From positions 208,187 to 272,186 of the forward strand of contig NZ_JAQAGY010000009.1 in assembly GCF_027533645.1 (NCBI RefSeq): a stretch of DNA of 64,000 nucleotides, in the 5' to 3' direction. The translations under genes and the position numbers were made by a program. Shown piece by piece: positions 60,963 to 64,000 of the stretch (within the stretch, counting starts at the first letter, position 1; the number at the start of each line of letters is the position of its first letter). The notes beneath the pieces were generated by a model that worked only from the letters and a program-made list of their open reading frames with translations, made no database searches and was not told the DNA's origin. This DNA is from Paenibacillus caseinilyticus. Its GTDB lineage: Bacteria; Bacillota; Bacilli; Paenibacillales; NBRC-103111.

Positions 60963-61670
60963 TTAACACCTAACATGCTTGCGCTTGAAGCCAAGTCTCC
61001 CTCTCTCTACCGTCTTTTGAATATTTTCGCCAGCGTTTAGGAATTTGCTTTTTCCCGTATCGCTTCTGACTTCTACCGGGCCTACGGCCTTCGCGGCTGC
61101 GACCGCCTTATCATGGAGTGGTAAATAGGAAGTCGCCACGGTGTATACAAAATTATTCATTGAATACTTCGTTCGCTCGGGAGCAGTGTGAATCGTATTT
61201 TCTACTTGTTCAAGCATATGGGCAAGTTTGCTTTCCGAGAATTCGTTATCCGCTCGACTGCCCAACAGCCAGCAATAACAGCTCCAGCCTGCGGACATTC
61301 TCAAATCTTCGCCACTTGCGATCCACTTATCGGCAACAGCTTGCGCAATATCCGCTTCCGACAAAGTGACCGCTACCACATAATCGGACAGCATATAAAA
61401 ATAGGCCGAATCCAGCCATCGGTCATAATCCGCCTCCGTCATTGCACTTGGATCAGCTATGATTCCGGCAAAGTACATTGCGTCGTAATTCCCCGTGGCA
61501 TAAAGCTGCTCCGCCAAAGCTTGATTGAGCTTGGTCTTCTTGAAAATCGGCTTCATTTCTCCTGTCGCCACACCAAAAAGCGGCTCCCGCGCTCCATTGG
61601 ATAAGTACATTTTCTTGAGTCGTTCCTTGCCGAGAGCCTCAAGTTCCTGCATCACCATTTCTAAATTCAT
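60963..61670 (-). CDS. AlkD-like DNA alkylation repair protein
   Basis: 235 residues from the ATG at 61668-61670, with AAAGGAAG upstream. The all-helical ARM/HEAT-like pattern (MQELEALGKERLKKMYLSN, GVATGEMKPIFKK, WLDSAYFYMLSDYVVA) resembles the DNA alkylation repair superfamily, which excises alkylated purines. The typical catalytic Asp/Trp set is not clear by eye, so a non-enzymatic relative is possible. It is a single gene in an AT-richer region. Confidence 0.75.
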   Translation of the reverse strand: MNLEMVMQELEALGKERLKKMYLSNGAREPLFGVATGEMKPIFKKTKLNQALAEQLYATGNYDAMYFAGIIADPSAMTEADYDRWLDSAYFYMLSDYVVAVTLSEADIAQAVADKWIASGEDLRMSAGWSCYCWLLGSRADNEFSESKLAHMLEQVENTIHTAPERTKYSMNNFVYTVATSYLPLHDKAVAAAKAVGPVEVRSDTGKSKFLNAGENIQKTVERGRLGFKRKHVRC

Positions 61671-61782
61671 CGTTTTACACTTCCTTTGTTTGGAGGGTTC
61701 GGCGGTCTTCCCTAAGCATAGGATACCTAATTCCATTCAAGGATACTACGGCCATCCCATCTTCTGCCGATCTCACTCTGCC

Positions 61783-62193
61783 TCACTCCATCCTGTCCCC
61801 ATTCTCATACTTCCGCAGCACTATGACGGCATTGTGCCCTCCGAAGCCGAAGGAGTTCGAGATCCCTATCTTCATGCCCGCTGGGCGGGCCTTATTCGGC
61901 ACATAATCCAGATCGCATTCCGGATCGCCCTGCTCCAGGTTGATCGTGGGCGGAACGATTCCTTCCTGCAGGCTCTTCACGAGAGCAATCGCCTCGGCGC
62001 CATCGGCCATGACCAACCCTCACGGGCCCCCGCTCCGCCAGCACCCGGCCCTGGCCCATCAAGGTCTGGATGCCGCCGCTTCCGGAGCCCATGTACACCC
62101 CGAGGCGGTCCCGGTCCAGCTCTTCCAGCACCAGCCCGGAACCGCCAAAGCCTGCTCTGCGGCCGCGACCGCAAACTGGGTGTAAGGGTCCAT
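61783..62193 (-). pseudogene. fabF (3-oxoacyl-ACP synthase II) relic with frameshift and internal deletion
   Basis: From its upstream end the minus strand reads MDPYTQFAVAAAEQAL, then in another frame LEELDRDRLGVYMGSGSGGI and QTLMGQGRVLAERGP, all from the N-terminal third of FabF. It then jumps near 62010 to the C-terminal tail ([41 protein letters not shown]). About 230 residues, including the catalytic Cys and the first active-site His, are missing. At least one frameshift and a deletion make it non-functional. Confidence 0.8.
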
Positions 62194-62491
62194 CTTCCGA
62201 GCTTACTACGGGCAGTACATGGGCGATGAGTGGTACGATCTGTTTCTCGAGGAGATGAAGGAGCTTCATCCCGAATTCCTTCCTCTGTGGGAGCAGAGCA
62301 AGGTCAGCTCCGCCCCCGAGGTGCTGCTCGAACTCCGGCATGCCGGGGCCGGCAAGATGCAGTTTCACCTCACTTTGCAGGTGCACGGCACGGCAGATCT
62401 GCGCTGCAGCATCTACACCCCGGCGCCGGATTCCCGGACCGAATCCAAGCTCCGCCGGTGGATGGAGCAGCATATGACGGCCTCCGAATGA
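62192..62491 (+). pseudogene. C-terminal relic of an MmyB-type XRE regulator
   Basis: The plus-strand frame starts in the middle of a domain (IFRAYYGQYMGDEWYDLFLE, ELHPEFLPLWEQSKV) and ends HGTADLRCSIYTPAPDSRTE, the typical end of MmyB-like ligand domains. The DNA-binding part is absent. Its first codons abut, back to back, the broken fabF relic, so both were truncated at the same breakpoint (about 62191). Confidence 0.7.
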
Positions 62492-62505
62492 ATCAGCCGG
62501 CACAG

Positions 62506-62558
62506 CAAAAACAAGGCTAAACCCGCTGCCAGTCACAGCCGGGTTTAGCCTTGTTCTA
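62506..62558. terminator. hairpin after the regulator relic
   Basis: A 16-bp perfect stem (62510-62525 with 62540-62555) with a 14-base loop; A-rich on the left and T-rich on the right. Confidence 0.8.
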
Positions 62559-62684
62559 TAAGTTTACCCGTCAGCATGGAAACTAGGGTTACCTTTCGCC
62601 TATTGAAAAACTTCAACAGGCTTTTTACTATTCACTTTGGTGGAGTTGCTCTTATGGATTGCGGTTGGAGAACGATACCCCCAT

Positions 62685-63323
62685 TTAGTAACGTTTGGCA
62701 ACTTCCTTAGCATGTGCAATTGCTTTTTCTTTAATAGCGAGAGCTAGCTCTTGTGATTGTAATGCCGTTCCTTCAACTAAAATTGCCTCAATAGATTGAA
62801 TCCCATAGAACTGTAAAACCTTATTCAGATAGCCATATCCCATTTCAAGTGGAGCCAAAGGACCTTCCGAATAAACAGAACCACTAGCTTGAATGTGTAA
62901 GGCTTTCTTACCGGTCAACAGACCTTCAGGGCCGTTTTCGGTATATTTAAAAGTCTTACCCGGAATTGAAGTCGCATCAGTGTATGCCTTCAAAACCGGT
63001 GGGATCGAGAAATTCCACATCGGGGAAACATACACGTACTTATCAGCAGCCACGAATTGATCAACAATCGACTCAAGACGAGACACTTTTGACTTCTCAG
63101 CATCAGTCAGTTGATCGAAAGATGAACCCGACCGAAGCTTTTCCCAACCTCTTAAAACATCAGCATCAAATTGCGGAATATTCTCTTTGTACAGATCCAA
63201 ATGAACAACTTCATCTCCCGGATTTGCCTCGACGTACGCTTCGATAAACTCTTTCCCTACCGCGAGGCTATACGATGATTGAGGATCGAGAGGATGTGCG
63301 GTGATGTACAATACAGTTGCCAT
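62685..63323 (-). CDS. azoR: FMN-dependent NADH-azoreductase
   Basis: 212 residues. The flavodoxin-like fold of AzoR shows in [20 protein letters not shown] (FMN phosphate loop), [16 protein letters not shown] and [15 protein letters not shown]. The enzyme reduces azo dyes and, physiologically, quinones by two-electron transfer. It is divergent from an HxlR-type regulator gene, and a TACT-N7-AGTA site of the YodB type lies between. That arrangement is known in Bacillus, where YodB controls azoR1 under quinone or diamide stress. Confidence 0.93.
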   Translation of the reverse strand: MATVLYITAHPLDPQSSYSLAVGKEFIEAYVEANPGDEVVHLDLYKENIPQFDADVLRGWEKLRSGSSFDQLTDAEKSKVSRLESIVDQFVAADKYVYVSPMWNFSIPPVLKAYTDATSIPGKTFKYTENGPEGLLTGKKALHIQASGSVYSEGPLAPLEMGYGYLNKVLQFYGIQSIEAILVEGTALQSQELALAIKEKAIAHAKEVAKRY

Positions 63324-63389
63324 GAATCAAACCTTCCCTTCTGTAATCAGAATAATTATACTTCTGTAGATAATCATAATATATGCACT

Positions 63390-63425
63390 TACTTATTTAA
63401 AGTAGGAACAATAATGTGGTATAGT
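63390..63425 (+). promoter_or_regulatory. YodB/CatR-type operator and HxlR promoter
   Basis: TACT-TATTTAA-AGTA at 63390-63404 matches the TACT-N7-AGTA consensus of the Bacillus quinone-sensing HxlR proteins YodB and CatR. It overlaps a possible -35 TTAAAG (63397-63402) spaced 17 bases from TATAGT (63420-63425), so the regulator would repress itself and azoR. Confidence 0.7.
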
Positions 63426-63458
63426 GTTAAAAATGATACTGTAAGGGAGGCTAGAAGT

Positions 63459-63809
63459 ATGCGAAAGAACTCTGACCAATGTCAATTCGTTGTGGCGTTG
63501 GATTCGATCGTCGGCAAATGGAAGCCCATTATCATTTATCACTTGCTTCAAGGTAAACCTTTGCGGTTCAATGAGCTAAGGAGATTGCTGCCCAATATCA
63601 CTCAAAGGATGCTTACGCTCCATCTGCGCGAATTGGAAGAGGAAGAGATCGTTAAACGAGTCATTTATCCGCAAATCCCGCCGAAAGTGGAATACTCCAT
63701 CACGGAATACGGCATGAGCCTGTCACCGATTTTGGAAACGCTACATCAATGGGGAGCTTCCCATGTTGAGCGGAAGAAGCTCAAAAGGGAACAAACAGAA
63801 ACGGACTAG
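63459..63809 (+). CDS. HxlR/YodB-type redox regulator
   Basis: 116 residues from the ATG at 63459 with AAGGGAGG upstream. A winged helix of the HxlR family is clear (ALDSIVGKWKPIIIYHLLQG, FNELRRLLPNITQRMLTLHL, PPKVEYSITEYG). One cysteine, C8, sits just before the helix, the position of the redox-active Cys6/Cys7 of YodB and CatR. It should lose DNA binding when that thiol is modified by quinones or diamide. The divergent azoreductase gene and the matching operator support this. Confidence 0.9.
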   Translation: MRKNSDQCQFVVALDSIVGKWKPIIIYHLLQGKPLRFNELRRLLPNITQRMLTLHLRELEEEEIVKRVIYPQIPPKVEYSITEYGMSLSPILETLHQWGASHVERKKLKREQTETD

Positions 63810-63840
63810 CGTTCGACATTACGCTAGTCCGTTTCTCTCT
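63798..63840 (+). terminator. terminator overlapping the regulator stop codon
   Basis: A 16-bp perfect stem (63798-63813 with 63822-63837) includes the TAG stop (63807-63809), followed by a pyrimidine-rich tail. Confidence 0.85.
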
Positions 63841-63878
63841 GGTCCGAGTCACAATAATATGAAGCGACTCAAACTTTA

Positions 63879-64000
63879 ATCGAGTAGGAGGGGGCGCCTA
63901 GCCCCCGTCCTCTCACACCACCGTACATGCGGGTCCGCATACGGCGGTTCCAAAAGGTTAACGAAGTTCCAGATATCGAGAAAGCAAACTCTTCAGCCCT
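63879..64000 (-). mobile_element. group II intron, 3' end (IIC-like), cut by window
   Basis: On the minus strand the sequence carries a domain V-like hairpin (arms ACCGCCGTA and TACGGTGGT, with the CGC triad) at about 63920-63954, then a GGGGGC/GCCCCC domain VI-like hairpin and the 3' end CTCGAT at 63879-63884. This is the standard 3' end of bacterial IIC introns. The 5' part and any reverse transcriptase gene lie past 64000. Such introns insert next to terminator-like hairpins; the 5' exon is not visible. Confidence 0.75.

Overview
The window looks like chromosome of a spore-forming, sugar-foraging member of the Paenibacillaceae. The evidence is strong AGGAGG-type ribosome binding sites with frequent TTG/GTG starts, spore genes (cwlJ-gerQ and a GerA-type receptor operon), S-layer-homology (SLH) anchored glycosidases, YesM/YesN-type regulators and LplB/LplC-type sugar permeases. 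Most of the window is GC-rich; from about 57 kb to the right edge it is visibly AT-richer and carries typical accessory genes. A Paenibacillus such as P. mucilaginosus is a reasonable guess, but the species cannot be proven from sequence alone.

Layout. 0-2.8 kb: AraC-type response regulator (5' cut by the window edge) and YesM-type sensor kinase. 2.9-8.2 kb: cysK and small metabolic or regulatory genes. 8.4-18.5 kb: a beta-1,4-galactan utilisation locus on the minus strand, made of a cell-wall anchored GH53 endo-galactanase, two permeases, a binding lipoprotein and a GH42 beta-galactosidase. The two transcription units share a 28-bp upstream element. 18.7-21.6 kb: a copper-amine-oxidase-like stalk-domain protein, then gerQ and cwlJ. 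21.9-26.3 kb: a formate/nitrite-type channel next to lactate dehydrogenase, then a compact ba3-type cytochrome oxidase operon. 26.5-28.2 kb: a GEMM-I riboswitch controlling a membrane diguanylate cyclase. 28.3-33.5 kb: DoxX, a short-chain dehydrogenase, a VanY-like peptidase and an aroA-aroC pair divergent from a LysR regulator. 34.6-38.6 kb: a four-gene germinant receptor operon including an overlapping 52-codon membrane ORF. 38.6-41.2 kb: a left-handed beta-helix protein, gene relics and a DinB-fold protein.

41.6-47.3 kb holds the most unusual arrangement. Two convergent two-gene operons each pair a transmembrane sensor with a sugar-type binding lipoprotein. The two sensors are homologous from the N-terminus through HAMP but end in different outputs (chemotaxis signalling domain versus GGDEF), and the two lipoproteins are paralogues. 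No permease or ATPase gene lies nearby. I infer a duplicated SBP-sensor module that reports one class of ligand to both motility and c-di-GMP.

47.4-55.1 kb: an SLH surface protein interrupted by one in-frame amber codon, and a large CBM25/FN3/GH13 amylase. 55.3-56.1 kb: an orphan, atypical response regulator. 56.2-63.8 kb: accessory genes including a TetR/oxidoreductase pair with a tandem operator, a decayed fabF relic fused to a regulator relic, and a divergent azoR/HxlR pair with a YodB-type operator. The right edge enters the 3' end of a group II (IIC-like) intron on the minus strand.

Genes work together in several clear units: galactan depolymerisation, uptake and hydrolysis; spore germination; terminal oxidation; c-di-GMP signalling (two cyclases and one riboswitch); and quinone/azo-compound detoxification.
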